From Rotaria macrura (taxonomy: Eukaryota > Rotifera > Eurotatoria > Philodinida > Philodinidae): a stretch of DNA of 64,000 bases. A program made the position numbers and the translations under genes. Location of the stretch: the NCBI GenBank assembly GCA_900239685.1, contig OENT01000081.1:173582-237581 (forward strand), written 5' to 3'. Shown in pieces: positions 1-11,804 of this stretch (its first letter is position 1; every line of letters begins with the position of its first letter). A model generated the notes under the pieces. That model was not told the DNA's origin and searched no databases. It saw nothing but the letters and a program-made list of their open reading frames with translations.

Positions 1-1350
1 AATATTTTCAGTTTGCATGCCACATTTTCATATGCGTTTAGGTTTCTGATAGACTCAAGAGACAAGGTATAAGCTAAATTGTTCGCCACATCTGACAGAT
101 TGCCATTGACGCATTTAGGGGGCGACCGATTGCTCATCCATGACGGAAATAACTAAAGATTTCCACGATTTTAGTTCTTAGATTTTAAGTAAGCAAAAAA
201 TTGATTTATATTTCCTGATTTCTATCTGTTACTTACAGCTATCCTATCATATGACAGGTTTTGAATGTATGACATTATTTTTAAAAAGGTTTTTGAAATC
301 GAAACCTACATTAAATCTTTAATCATGGATGTAACTGGTGAGGCAGATATGATCGAGTACTATAGTTTTCTATCTTGGAGACATCTAAAAATCACTCGAT
401 AATCTGTTTCTGCGCTCATGCGAGAGAGAATCTATTTCTCTACAAATAAATCTGTCGATAACCGTTTTTGAATTTAGTCTTTTTTAGAGGGATGCTGAGT
501 TTACACGAATACCATCTATTCAATCGTGTATCTGCGGAGGTAAAAAAGAAGCTAAAAAATTGATAGAAGTATTAAACAATTTTGGCTGAAATTTCAAGTG
601 TGCCACGAAATTCCATAAAAACTCAACATCTTTAGATGTAATTTTCATAATTTTGGAACACATATTTTAAGAGCAAAACTTTTGGAATCAAAAACGTGAA
701 AATAGCTCTTTTCGGACAGGCCCATTACTTTGTACTGTGTTAATTCTAATGAGCCAAGATAGTTTAACTTTAAAAGTCAGCATTTATATCATTTTGCTGA
801 GAATTAGACTCGGCATTTGGTTGTATAAGTATGAACGTTTTAATTGGAAAATTTGTCTTTGAAAAAAATTATTTTCCAAAATACATCAAAAAATAGTCCT
901 CGATGTATTTATTCGAATATTTTTTCTTGTGAATAAGTGCCCCAAAACATTGCAAAGGTCTGGAAAACATAGAGCATGAAATTCTCTATCTAATGATGTT
1001 AAATACTTTAGTTTAAGCATTGACATTGATGATAACTGGCTTCAAAAAATCAATTCATAACTGGAGAGAATAAATGTTTGCAACATGGACTATTAAGCAG
1101 GGGTTCATCATTGCAATTTCGCACCGACATGGAAGATTAATTTAAAAAGTTTACCCAGTCGTTTTGTAGAAAAACGAATTCTCTATAGAATGAACTCATA
1201 ACCAGATGGTAAAACGATTGTTAAGGACTCCCAATTTAAATGTAAACAGCTTAAAAATAGTATAAAAATCAGTATGCAACTTTCCGATTCTCAAACTCAA
1301 TAGAATTTTTTTCTTTTCTTCTATTCTTAGAAAGCTTAAATCAATCATTT
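1..1350. other. AT-rich non-coding stretch
   Basis: I see no convincing exon, RNA gene or repeat structure on either strand. Reading frames are short and stop-rich. It lies downstream of the minus-strand gene ending at 1351 and may include its 3' untranslated region. Confidence 0.5.
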
Positions 1351-1872
1351 CTATATTCTAAACCTTCGAGTTCTATGCATCATATTGAATATCTCCTGAT
1401 TGCTACATTGACTATATGTAAACATACTGTTTTTTTTCTTTTCTGGTGCTAACGGTGGTTTATTCGAAGTGATTGTCTTTTTCATGAAAGATCTATCGCC
1501 AAATTGTTCATTGAAGTAAGTTTTCGGATTCCTGACTTTATTACTGTTCCAATGAGAACGAACACGAGGACGATATGTTTCGTTGCGCCATTCAAGTTTA
1601 CTATTGTCATTTGTCATTGTGATATTTGGTTCGTTTATAATGGTTTTGGCATCGTCATGACAATCGAAATAGATACTTTCAAATTGATGATCATTATTTG
1701 CTGATTCAAATATTGATGTACTTCCCGTACCACCATCAATGCCTTCATCTGTACTTTGTGAACATGTACGTTCATGAGTTGGCAATGGTTTAAAACCAGG
1801 TGGAACGCTTTCTTCTTGCTTCGATTCATTGAATGATAAATTTGAAACAATTCCTTGTTTGTCTTCATCCAT
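1351..1872 (-). CDS. Hypothetical 173-aa polar protein
   Basis: One open reading frame of 173 residues on the minus strand. The protein is hydrophilic and rich in Ser, Asn, Glu and Lys, with no signal peptide and no membrane segment. There is a proline motif (PPGFKPLP) near residues 24-31 and a basic C-terminus ending RTRRFRI. The chosen ATG (1870-1872) lies 6 bases behind an intron-like acceptor (TATTAG, ending at 1879). The exon therefore begins at 1878, either as the 3' side of a 5'-UTR intron or as a trans-splice site. I do not recognise the family. Coding status rests on the long frame in AT-rich DNA, the composition and the acceptor at the start. It is the last of four same-strand genes running from 5.6 kb. 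Confidence 0.55.
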   Translation of the reverse strand: MDEDKQGIVSNLSFNESKQEESVPPGFKPLPTHERTCSQSTDEGIDGGTGSTSIFESANNDHQFESIYFDCHDDAKTIINEPNITMTNDNSKLEWRNETYRPRVRSHWNSNKVRNPKTYFNEQFGDRSFMKKTITSNKPPLAPEKKKNSMFTYSQCSNQEIFNMMHRTRRFRI

Positions 1873-1878
1873 AAGTGT

Positions 1879-3097
1879 CTAATATAAATGTAAATTATAA
1901 ATTATAAAGAAAGATAAAAAAATCATCTACAATTATTTTCAGACCAATCAGAAATTTTCCTACGAGATTAACTAACAAGTTTCAAAACAAATGTAGATGT
2001 TACTCATCGAACTAACGAGAAAATCTGTCAAAGTATTTGCCAATCGCAATAGTACTTACTCTTTATGCACTAGTAATAGATAGATCAATTTCACGTGATT
2101 AACTACATAGAAATTTTACGAACAGTCTCAATAAACTGTTATTTCTTTTGAGAATCATAAACAAAATATTGATTTTTTAAATTCTTTCTTCTAACTTCGT
2201 ATGGTCGTATTATTCGATGAGATAAATTGATTTTCACAAGAATTAAATTTACTTGAATGATTTTCCTGAACAGGTGAGTAAATACATAGCATACTTTTAG
2301 ATAAACGAGAAAACTTCGAATATGGAACATCTTAGGATTAATGATACTAAAATATATATAAAGCACACAATGAACGTGTTTGAGATTCGTGCAACGTTCG
2401 AAATTTGTATTAGTGAGCAGAAGTGATAGCTTTTTATTTTAAGAGAACTACTTAACTTTCGATGTCTCGGTAGAAAAACATTCGGAAAATAAAATTACGG
2501 TTGACCTGACCATTTCTTTCTCACAATAATGGAAATTAAAATATTGTCTAGATCGGATTTCGATTTAGCATCTAACGATGGGTTCCATGATGCACACAAA
2601 GTAACTTTTATAAAACTCGAACATGAAAGCCTCTCTTTTTCAATAGTTGCTGTGTGTGAAGAATTTTATTATTATAGATTAGCTATGAATCAACAGACCG
2701 ATAGATAAACATAAGTATCCTGTGTGTTGACTTTGAATGATCATAGTAAAAATAAGATAATTTTTCGAACATGTAGTTCATGAGCTAAATACGTCATTTT
2801 TCAGTGAATTTTCGAAAAGTATTGTTTTCATTTCGTCGAAACTAATTTATACTTGATTCAGAATAAACAATCATCTTATTTAGGAACGTTCTGGCTGCTC
2901 ATCTCGGTCAATGAACGGAATTCACATGTCTTAAAGCATTTACCTGAATAAGAGAGTTGTAATTGTTATGAATGGAATCAATAAGAACTATGAAGAAAAA
3001 TAAATTTTTATCATGAATTCAATAACAAAATAAAGAACAAACATGTTATATCTGTTACATTCATAGCTACTGTATTCAATCGCTGCTTTAGTGAAGT
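1879..3097. other. Intergenic, nothing recognised
   Basis: About 1.2 kb of AT-rich sequence between two minus-strand genes. No supported exon or repeat is visible. It may hold the 3' UTR of the upstream gene and the promoter or 5' intron of the 173-aa gene. Confidence 0.5.
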
Positions 3098-3466
3098 CTA
3101 AAAAGAAGAGAACATTGCTAATATATTCTTTTTAGATAGTAAAGTATGTTGTATTACTATTTCATTTAGATCATTAATCGTCGAAATACAATATAACTCA
3201 GTATTATTGATTGATTTACATAGTTCTCTCGTTCGATTATTATTTAATTGTATTTTAAAACGTTGATGATTACTCAATTTAGAAAAATCAATATTCGCCA
3301 TAGAATCAAGCGGTCGATTGAATAATAAAATATCATATTGTTTCAAATGAAATAAAATTTTAAATGTTTGAGAGAATAGTTCTAATAATTCATGCATAGT
3401 AAAATAGACTTTATTCAATTTAATACGCTGCCGTTGTTGACCAAATTCGACAATGATTGTTGGCAT
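3098..3466 (-). CDS. Hypothetical 122-aa protein, possible ubiquitin-like fold
   Basis: Single-exon frame of 122 residues. The first 75 or so residues alternate short hydrophobic strands with a helix-like segment (MHELLELFSQTFKIL). A strand and a loop with a DFSKL motif follow, a layout like a beta-grasp domain such as the TUG/ASPSCR1 N-terminal ubiquitin-like domain. That resemblance is weak and inferred from pattern only. The tail (residues 76-122) is not recognisable. The ATG at 3464-3466 lies 3 bases behind an acceptor-like ATAG (exon start 3469), so it is a likely true 5' end. There is no signal peptide or membrane segment. It lies 386 bases downstream of the next minus-strand gene. It could alternatively be the first exon of a longer gene. 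Confidence 0.5.
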   Translation of the reverse strand: MPTIIVEFGQQRQRIKLNKVYFTMHELLELFSQTFKILFHLKQYDILLFNRPLDSMANIDFSKLSNHQRFKIQLNNNRTRELCKSINNTELYCISTINDLNEIVIQHTLLSKKNILAMFSSF

Positions 3467-3851
3467 GTCCTATTTCGAAAATCAAATTGTATTTAGAAAA
3501 GAAGAATCATATCCTTCGTCTCACCGAATCCATTGCTCTCATCTAAAAGGTATACACGTATCAATGTAGACATATAAAATGAACTATATATCCGTTCATC
3601 GATAGCAAGCAAAGTCTTGTCTATGCCCTGTCTTTTTTTTTCGTTTCGTTCTGATGGTAATGACTAATATAATTCGAATAGCCAATCAATTGTTTAACGA
3701 AATTTTAAATATATATACATATATTTATATATATATTAGAAATCATAACAAAAAAGAAAAAATCTAATAAATAGATTAACCATGAACATATACAACGATT
3801 TATGTTACAGATGCTTATCGCTAAAGAAAAACATTCCTTTTAAGATTTCTA
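3467..3851. other. Short intergenic gap with AT repeat
   Basis: 385 bases between two minus-strand genes. It contains an imperfect TA-rich tract near 3708-3740. Nothing else is recognised. Confidence 0.5.
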
Positions 3852-4266
3852 TCAATGTCTTCGTTTTGACGTATGTACAGAGGTCGCCATTGGCATAGAT
3901 TTATATAAACGTGATGATCGTTGAAAATTCGATTGGGATGCATCTTGTGGTTGTGACGTTGATGATGTTATAGCAAGAAGGCTTTTCAACATTGATCTTT
4001 CAAATTCAAGCCGTTTCGAATCATTTGAAGGGATATTGAAAGCATCGAATTGCCGTGATCGATGTTCATAAACTAAACGAAGTAAAAGTAAACGCTGGTC
4101 ACCGTTGGATGTATTCGATTGATCAAGTAAATTTTCAATTTGTTGAGATAGTGTCAATTCAGTTTTCTAATAATTGTTAAATTACATTCAAGACATAAGC
4201 TTATTTATTTGAACTTACATTTGATTTTCGTCGAAAATTTGCTAGTAATTTATCGAAAAGATGCAT
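3852..4266 (-). CDS. Hypothetical 120-aa protein, two exons
   Basis: Exons on the minus strand are 4219-4266 and 3852-4166. They join in phase 0 across a 52-base intron with a GTAAGT donor and a TTAG acceptor. The product starts MHLFDKLLANFRRKSN. It continues with a helical leucine-rich segment (residues about 18-75, including QRLLLLRLVYEHRS) and a Ser/Gln-rich tail ending in a basic SKRRH. There is no signal peptide or membrane segment. The clean splice pair restores one frame from an ATG to a TAA and supports a real gene. I do not recognise a family. It lies about 570 bases downstream of the LHFPL-like gene on the same strand. Confidence 0.55.
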
Positions 4267-4836
4267 GCATTCATGTGTATTTACGCGTGAGAAAACAATA
4301 AATAATGAATGACTGACGAAAGATAAAGAATAGAAGAAAAAATAAGAGAAAAGATAGACAATTGTTTATATTGTTGTTGTCAAGACATAGTATATTTATA
4401 GGCTACGCCACGTCGTTTTGACTCTTTCTTTCTCTGATATAGTGAAATAATTGTTAAATCTCTATTTCATCTAATCGTTTAATTAAACAAACTCATATTT
4501 TTAGTCAACAGAAGAATTCATTGATTGACATTTTCTCATGATCTTTCAAGATGAATAAGTGCTTGTGTATAGAAATGCATTTAATTCAAGGTGATGATCA
4601 TTTCGTTTTCTCTATCCTATGAAAAACAGTTTATCCTAGCCGATATCAATATATTTGATTATGAAGTAATGCGTCAAATTGAATTACTTTGTAGCTTTCA
4701 AATAAAATCCAATAGATGTGTGGAATTAGCAGCATGAATTGTATTTTCATTAGTGCAAGATTATTTGAAATTCAGAAAGAAAATAGTTCAAGTTTATCAG
4801 TCTGTTTCTCAATGAGACCATCAAATAAAATGATGA
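4267..4836. other. Intergenic, nothing recognised
   Basis: AT-rich gap between the 120-aa gene and the LHFPL-like gene, both on the minus strand. It probably holds the 3' UTR of the latter. No further structure was seen. Confidence 0.5.
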
Positions 4837-5562
4837 TTAACGTCGCTGTATAGTATTTGTTGACATTGTTTGTTCAGATAATGTTCGATCATCAATTGCT
4901 TCATGAAGTTCGCCATATTTTGATAGAACATGATTTGGATTCATAACTTCTCGCATAGTGTCATTCGGTGGTTGTTTTAGACCAAGAAAAAATCCTAGTA
5001 TTGCAAGCATTGTTACATTGAATAATGCAATGATAGCTAATATATAGGCCCATCGGATTTGACAAGTATCAAGTTGAAAATCATTAGCATTAGAACCGCA
5101 TACTGTTCGAATCGTGTCATTATCAAAACCGAATGGATAAACAATAACAGCGACAAGTAAACAAATGGCACAAATTATTTGTATGAATGCACATATAAAA
5201 TAAACCAAACGTGAACTTAAAAATAAGAAACATATGAACAAAGCTAGACATAAAAGAATCAGTAGGGCCGAAAAACCAACAAAGAATGTTGCAACTGTAA
5301 ATGGTACATTAAGTATTGTTCCGAAATTTGTCCATGTACCTTGACAATCGAATTCATAATCCGTTGTTGTACTTACACAGTATGAATATAAGCCAAAATG
5401 ACCAGCACGTGGACTTGATAAAGTATCACCAATCCATTGTGGTTGTGAAAATATAAATATATTAAGAATGGCAAAGCAAGCTGTTAGAAACATCCATATG
5501 AAACCAATGATTCGACATATCCATAAAAACGTTAAATTTTGTTTTGGTTCTATTGCAATCAT
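4837..5562 (-). CDS. LHFPL tetraspan family protein (LHFPL3/4/5-like)
   Basis: Intronless 241-residue four-pass membrane protein, the usual LHFPL length. Membrane segments lie near residues 12-38, 89-115, 118-146 and 171-196. The first extracellular loop carries QPQWIGDT and the GLYSYC region, with a later Cys. The second loop has YPFGFDND, VCG and CQIRWAYILAII, which are characteristic of LHFPL3/4/5. Vertebrate LHFPL4 and LHFPL3 act as auxiliary subunits for GABA-A receptors, and LHFPL5 belongs to the hair-cell mechanotransduction complex; the function here is inferred by family only. I took the ATG at 5560-5562; the codon just upstream is GTG. The C-terminal tail is cytosolic and Ser/Thr-rich. 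The family assignment is secure, the subfamily is not. Confidence 0.92.
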   Translation of the reverse strand: MIAIEPKQNLTFLWICRIIGFIWMFLTACFAILNIFIFSQPQWIGDTLSSPRAGHFGLYSYCVSTTTDYEFDCQGTWTNFGTILNVPFTVATFFVGFSALLILLCLALFICFLFLSSRLVYFICAFIQIICAICLLVAVIVYPFGFDNDTIRTVCGSNANDFQLDTCQIRWAYILAIIALFNVTMLAILGFFLGLKQPPNDTMREVMNPNHVLSKYGELHEAIDDRTLSEQTMSTNTIQRR

Positions 5563-7334
5563 CACGTATGATAGATATAATCAATGTATGAACTATTTTT
5601 CGTTTTTTTTTCTCTTCTACGTTGTTTTACTATCTAGTCACTATGCAATTTGCCATTGCTAATCCTTTGTTCTTCATGTTGATTGATTGTCCTTCGCATC
5701 TCAATTTGCACGTGTATAGAGAATCTCGATTTAAAGTTCGTCGTGTAACAAATAAGAACAAACGAAATTGTGAATAGTATAAATTTTGTTCGTCTCTTCT
5801 TTTATTTGTTGTTTGGTAAGATAATGACATTTTTAGAAATACTTGAGCCGAAAAGTTCAGGGATTTCTTATTTAAATATTGAATTTAGAAAATACAAAGT
5901 GAATGAATGATCGAATTAATTCGCATGCTATTTGTTTGCTCATGACAACAAAACAAGTGTAAGATATTGACCAACGTTCTATTAAAATTCTTCTATCTCT
6001 CGTTTATGCAATTCACTATATCTTATGTTGAACTGTTCATAGAAAAGGAAGAAAAAAAACTTTAAGCGAATTCTAGAATCTGATCGACTAAGATCAAGAG
6101 TATTAAGTGTTCTTCAATCAATAGATGTAGTAACATTGATATTTTAAAAATGGTAATAATGAATCAGTCCATGAACGATAGAAAAAAAAATCTCCATGGC
6201 AAATATTAATATGAATGGAATAAATTAAAAAGAAATTGGAATTTATTTTCGATGTTGTAAATGGTCTTATGAGTAATGAACATGAATTGAGCCAGCTAAG
6301 TATAGGGATTGTTAAATTGTGGATACTGTCATGAATGTTCAAACAACATCTCATCGAGTTGTTTACACTGAATACTGAAAAATCGAATTATCAGTGAAAC
6401 TCAGTTCGTGCTATATTGTATCATTTGTAGAAAATACTTGATTAGATGTTCGACTAGTAGCAAATTAGAATTTTTAGAATTACTTAACATGATCCATTGG
6501 TGATATTACTAGTATGAATTCAATTAGTAGCTTCCTCACTTTATTATTATTATTATTATTAGTCGTACAAATCATATACAATTTGAGAGAAAAACCTACT
6601 TATGGGTATTGACAAAATTATCTTATACGTATGGGCAGTAACTACTTAAAAATTCGATCAAATCAATAAGACATATTAAAGCCTGTTGGTCAACATTCGA
6701 TGGTGATATTATCATGGCTGCAGTTAGTAATGTACATTTTTCATTGTAAAATATGAAAATATTCAAGTTTATGTATGATATCAGAAATCAAAACAAGAAC
6801 GTTCCTATCCACAATCATAGATATGCTGGTATCCCTATGAATCGAGTTTGATTGTTACATAATAGAAACGATGACAATCACTTAATATAAGAAACATAAA
6901 AAGTATGGATACATTTTTATTTCAATGATCCTATTTGGAAAGGAAAAATTATGCATCACAAGTAAGCTCAATCGATATTCAAACCCTAGAATACATCTTG
7001 CATTCCTTACTTGTACATTTTAGTAGAATTACTAAAATTTTCTTGTGAACGCTTTAATTGGTTTACCTTTAAGATGATTGTTTTATATTTACGAAGAGCG
7101 ATGATATCAGGAACAGAAAAAATAGGAGTCTGTGGGGGCGGGGAGAGGAGACGCGATGCATGGAAATGGTTCGAATGCCGAAAAGATGGATATAGAACTT
7201 TAAAAACTACAAAAATGCGAATTTTGTTTTTTTTCCATTTTACGGCTGTTTTCCTGTTAAAAAAATTCGATTTTGGCTAGAAACTCCAGTAGTAAGGTAT
7301 TCTCTATCCCCTCCCCCGTCCTCCAATCTACCCC
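5563..7334. other. Intergenic AT-rich DNA with a TTA microsatellite
   Basis: No supported exon. A (TTA)7 microsatellite lies at 6541-6561. A short G-rich patch (GGGGGCGGGGAG) lies near 7134-7145, and a C-rich patch (CCCCTCCCCC) just before the inverted-repeat element at 7335. Confidence 0.5.
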
Positions 7335-7992
7335 GGACTGGTCCCATAACTCGTCCCATGCTAACTGGTCCCATATAATTGTGTCCTAATTCGTCCCATA
7401 TAAAAAAGTCCATTCCGAAATCGTCCCATTCTACTTATGGCCCTGATTAGTTTATCAATTAAAATTAGTCTTAATAGCATGAGGGGGGTGGGATGACATC
7501 TTACTACTTTATTTGATAACGTGGTGAGTTCATTGAACCTGTATACGATGTGGAAGATAGTATAGATAATTTAAACTTTGTTCATATCTTGATAGCACCT
7601 ATTTTTCGTTAACATGTTTCGATTTGCAACAAGTGAAAGAAAATTATGTGACAAAATAGATGAAAAATTTCTTGAACTAATGGATCCATATGAAAAAGGT
7701 CTCATAACTCCAACTGAATTAGCTATTAAATAAACAGTGATGGTTGATAGAAAAGATTAAATTCTTCATCTAAATTTTTTTTTCTACAAATGTACTCAAT
7801 TTTCTCTTCTTATGTATATGAAACTTGATATAGAATACATTATATACGGATATTATTCAATGTCTGAATTGATAAACGAATCAGGGCCGTAAGTAGAATG
7901 GAACGAGTTCGGAATCGACTTTTTTATATGGGACGAAGTAAGACACAATTATATGGGAGCAGTTAGCATGGAACGAGTAATGGGACCAGTCC
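7335..7992. mobile_element. Non-autonomous DNA transposon with about 115-bp inverted repeats
   Basis: The left arm (7335-7448) and right arm (7878-7992) are inverted copies at roughly 90 percent identity by eye. Both start GGACTGGTCCCAT and run through the landmark GGCCCTGATT. Each arm contains about five spaced copies of a (C/G)GTCCCAT-like word, which look like transposase-binding iterons. The 430-base core carries no transposase, so this would be mobilised in trans. The superfamily is not assigned: I could not fix a target-site duplication by eye. The core has a 39-codon ORF described separately. Confidence 0.8.
7614..7733 (+). CDS. 39-aa EF-hand-like mini-ORF inside the transposon core
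   Basis: ATG to TAA frame of 39 residues. Residues 15-24 (KIDEKFLELM) resemble an EF-hand entering helix. The following 12 residues, DPYEKGLITPTE, fit an EF loop skeleton with Asp at 1, Gly at 6, Ile at 8 and Glu at 12. Loop positions 3 and 5 (Tyr, Lys) are not good calcium ligands, so binding is doubtful. It lies between the inverted repeats of the 7335-7992 element. It may be a captured host exon or a chance frame, and no splice sites clearly bracket it. Confidence 0.35.
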   Translation: MFRFATSERKLCDKIDEKFLELMDPYEKGLITPTELAIK

Positions 7993-10900
7993 AGGTGACA
8001 CCCTATCCGTCCAGTATCACGTGCCTGAGGAAAAAAACGCACACACGATGTATAATTAGAGATAGCGAACGAAAGGAAAAAAGCAGAACTCGAAGTGTGT
8101 ATTCAACGAAAGATAATCTAGTAATTTCAGTGAACTATCGTGGATTGATGTAGTTTTGAGCAACTTTCATCCTGAACAATTGTACTACGATTAGGCTTAC
8201 AATGTACTGACTTTTTTTTTTAAATTGCTGATTTTTTTCCAAAATATGTTCTGCCTATTTCTCTGATTTTCAGGTGTAGAACACTGCGACTCCTGAATCA
8301 TTTAAGTGTCGATAAAAAGATTTCTATCAAAAAGATGTGTGTTTTAATTACTTCTTAGAATGCATATCTTTATCTACTTTAATTTATTCTTATGAACGTT
8401 GTCATCAAAAAAACATAGGACTGAGAAAAATAGTTTCATTCTCAAGTAACTATATTTATTTATCATGATTTCACTTCGTGAATATATTGTTAGTGCTTTC
8501 ATTGTGCTCATTATTAGTATATCGTTTCTATTACTGCAAATATTTGCACTTCTTCTATTATTCTTGTCTACTACATATATGTTTTTCTGTGAAGTTGTCC
8601 GCATGACATCATCTATCGCTAGTTAGAATCTATTAGTTATTGTTGCTTTATTAGAAAAGATGGCATAATTATTAGCTTCATTTTGCAAAGATAATCAAAC
8701 GTCTGCTTTAGTATCTTATAAAACACCAATTAATAATTAACACGAAGATGAAATAGAAAATGAAGAATCGTTTTTTATATATAAGAATATGTCTCGATCA
8801 TCATTTATTAAATTTAGTATACTTGCTGAATGATTTAGTGCATCGTGTTTGTTCGATTACATGAATGATATATTGCTGTTTTAATACTATTCTGAAAATC
8901 ATTGAAATTTTGTGAACAGTTATCTTTTGAGAGCAATCATACTACCCGGTGTCCCTCCCAAAATACTTCCTTACATTTTACTTTGCGTACTTATATATCA
9001 TATATCTCAGCATTATGATGAGTGATAGAATCTTGATTTTGTTTTCAAAAAATGTACCATTGAAAGTTTTACAAAGATTGCTCGACCAAGATTTCTACTA
9101 TTATGTTCCGATGAATTCTCCTAGAATCAAAATGAAACACTACCTTTTAATGTAACTTTCTATCAGATAAGCATAAGAGAAATGTTTTTCTATTTTGTGT
9201 ACTGATGAATATTCTAAATACTCATGATATATATATATATATATATATCATTAAAGCTGTCTATATTCTTATTGTGAAATCTCGTTTTGAAATAGAAAAA
9301 AAGGAACTTTTAATAACATTTGCAACGTTTGGTTATACTCAACAGAATTCGAAATGGGAACATTAAGAAAATCGTCAATTTTAACCAAGTAGAAAAAAAT
9401 TCATGAAAGAGAATCAACAGAGGTTTCCTCATGTAGATTTTGCAGAGCTTCCGACGGTGTATCTTTTGAAAAAAAAATCAAAATTCTATCATTTAATCAT
9501 GCTGAGATATAAGAAAAATAAAAAGTGTGCAAACATTTTTCGTACATCTGATATTTTCTTTAAATCACTTATGCAAGTATAGAAATTGATTTTTAATAAG
9601 TACAATACTTCAACGATCTCTTAGGATTCCTTCGAAGTAAATTAAGGCCATTAATGGTTTCAAATGTCACACGAATGTCTGTGCATTGATGATGATTTTT
9701 CAATAGTTATTAAATCCTACAAATATCTAGAATCATTTTTAGCATGTTCTTTTTTCAGTATCTCATACAATAACGAACATTCACAAATAAAATGCTGCTA
9801 GAACGTGAATTGCTATTGAAATTATTGATCACAAATTAATTCTAAGAATCTTTATTCTTTCTACTCCTTGTTCGAAAACGATCAGTAACCTTGAATAAAT
9901 GATTGAGACATATGTCGAACAGCTACATAGATTTATTAATTATTGTAGTACTGAAAACATTTACAAAATGTTGCATATTCAATAAGTAACCAAGAATATG
10001 TATTCTATGTGAATGAAGAACTGATATGAACATTTGAATAACTATGATAGACTCAAATCGTTAGAATAAATTGTTTAAAAGCTTTCACATAAACAAATAT
10101 TTGATTTTTTTTGTGAGTGAGCTGTCAGTCATTCATAATACAGAAATTAAATCCCCTGACATTCATCTGTCTGGTGGCCTGTATGGCATGATGACCTCAA
10201 AAAAATGTAACCATTACGATAGTTTTATAATAGTATTTAGTCAGGTGATATTTTTTCATTTATTGACAGAGACATGAAAAACTCTACACCAAATATACTT
10301 GTATCACTGCATTGTATGCCGGAAAAAAAACTCTATGAATATCTTCATATAGGAAAGCCGTATATATTATCATAGTAATAAAGTAAAATATTTTCGTTTA
10401 TTCACGATTTCATGTAAACTTTAAAGAAATATTTGACGATGTTTGCATAATGGAAAATTTATAAAGCTAAACGTTACTACATTGTGTCATCTCATTTAAC
10501 ATCACAATTGTTTCACAGTGTGATTTATTTTCAGAATGATGTCTGTATTTCATTCTACATAAAATAAACGAAATATAACCATAGTTTTATTTTGGATGAA
10601 AAATGCCAGTTAAATTACCACTGGCATCTTTCGGTTACATTAGTCATCTACAAGTCAAGAAACAGGAGTGTAAGGTTGCTTGTAATTTTCTGTAATAGTG
10701 AACTTGGAAAAACTTTCACTCTCTATTCAAAATGAAGAAAAGTGAAGTGTTTCTTTTTCTAACATTTTCTCAATACAATTCAAGTGATCATTTTTTTAAG
10801 AGAAAAAAATATTAAAGATATATAGTTAAGTGGTAAAAGAATGAAGAAATCAATGTTTAAAAATTATTCATATAAATATATATGCATTCATGTAAAAATA

Positions 10901-11067
10901 TACATTCACACAATTGAAGTAATTGATACGTTATATTACTACGATAAAGTGAATTATTACCTCATTTACACATGTTCAACAAGAATATATAAATGTACAT
11001 TATTTTTCTCTAGCTTTTGTGCAAGGCGATGAATTTCATTCATCGTTTTACTTTGAAAACATTTAGT
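7993..11067. other. Intergenic AT-rich DNA
   Basis: About 3 kb with no supported gene on either strand. A short (TA)n tract lies near 9228-9250. Frames up to 76 codons occur but show no domain, splice context or composition bias. Confidence 0.5.
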
Positions 11068-11229
11068 AGCGTCAAACTTAAATTCAATTTAGTTTTCAAG
11101 TTTCAACTAGTTATCAACTATATGGTGGCTATTCTCTTTCATTCCTTATGAGGCACCCTCATCGAGACAAGCGTCCCCCCCCCCCACCAAGGTTGCAAAT
11201 TGAAACTTGAAAACTAAATTGAATTCAAG
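11068..11229. repeat. Foldback repeat with a poly-C tract
   Basis: Two inverted arms of about 36 bases lie near 11070-11108 and 11188-11226. The core words are TTTAGTTTTCAAGTTTCAA and its complement TTGAAACTTGAAAACTAAA. The loop of about 80 bases contains a run of eleven C residues (11175-11185), unusual in DNA this AT-rich. It is probably a MITE remnant. No target duplication was identified. Confidence 0.6.
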
Positions 11230-11804
11230 TTTCACATGTTTGAAAACCTTTAGGAATGTTTTTGACTTTTGACGTTATATATTCTTCTACTTAAAATTAA
11301 TTGCCTTAATTTTTAGTTGTTTGTTACATATTTTCCGGTTGATTTATTCGCCTTCGCTTTCATATCATTGATTTTTTTATTAGTGAATATAATGTACGTG
11401 AAACTGAAACGATGAACGCAAGAAAAATTACGTTGAATTATTTAACAATAGATGGTATTAAACTTATGACTATTTACATGTTAAACAAGTAAACATGACA
11501 ACTTATATTTCTTCATTTTTTTTTCGGATAATGTTGTGCAGTGTTCGGTAACTAATCAACATTCATGCATGTAGATGTTGGTTCGACTTTGCAATAGTCT
11601 GCCAAAATTGCTTTTCTTTTCTTTTTCTTCTCTCATTCTTATGCTATTCTCAATTGAAAGAATTGAAACAAAATCTTATCGACACATCATCATAGCAAGT
11701 GGCCAGATCTTTTCTTTCAACAGCTCGACATACTCGCATATACATAGTGACAAAAACATCAACTGTGAAATAGACGTGAAACATTCTTACAATCATCGGC
11801 AAGA
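11230..11804. other. Intergenic, presumptive 5' region of the next gene
   Basis: No supported coding region. An acceptor-like TTTCAACAG lies near 11716-11724, upstream of the ATG at 11805, and could mark the end of a 5'-UTR intron or a trans-splice site. Confidence 0.4.

Noticed and set aside
11160-11190. Poly-C tract as a G-quadruplex
   Set aside because: It is one uninterrupted run, not four spaced G runs. Only i-motif or slippage behaviour could be argued.
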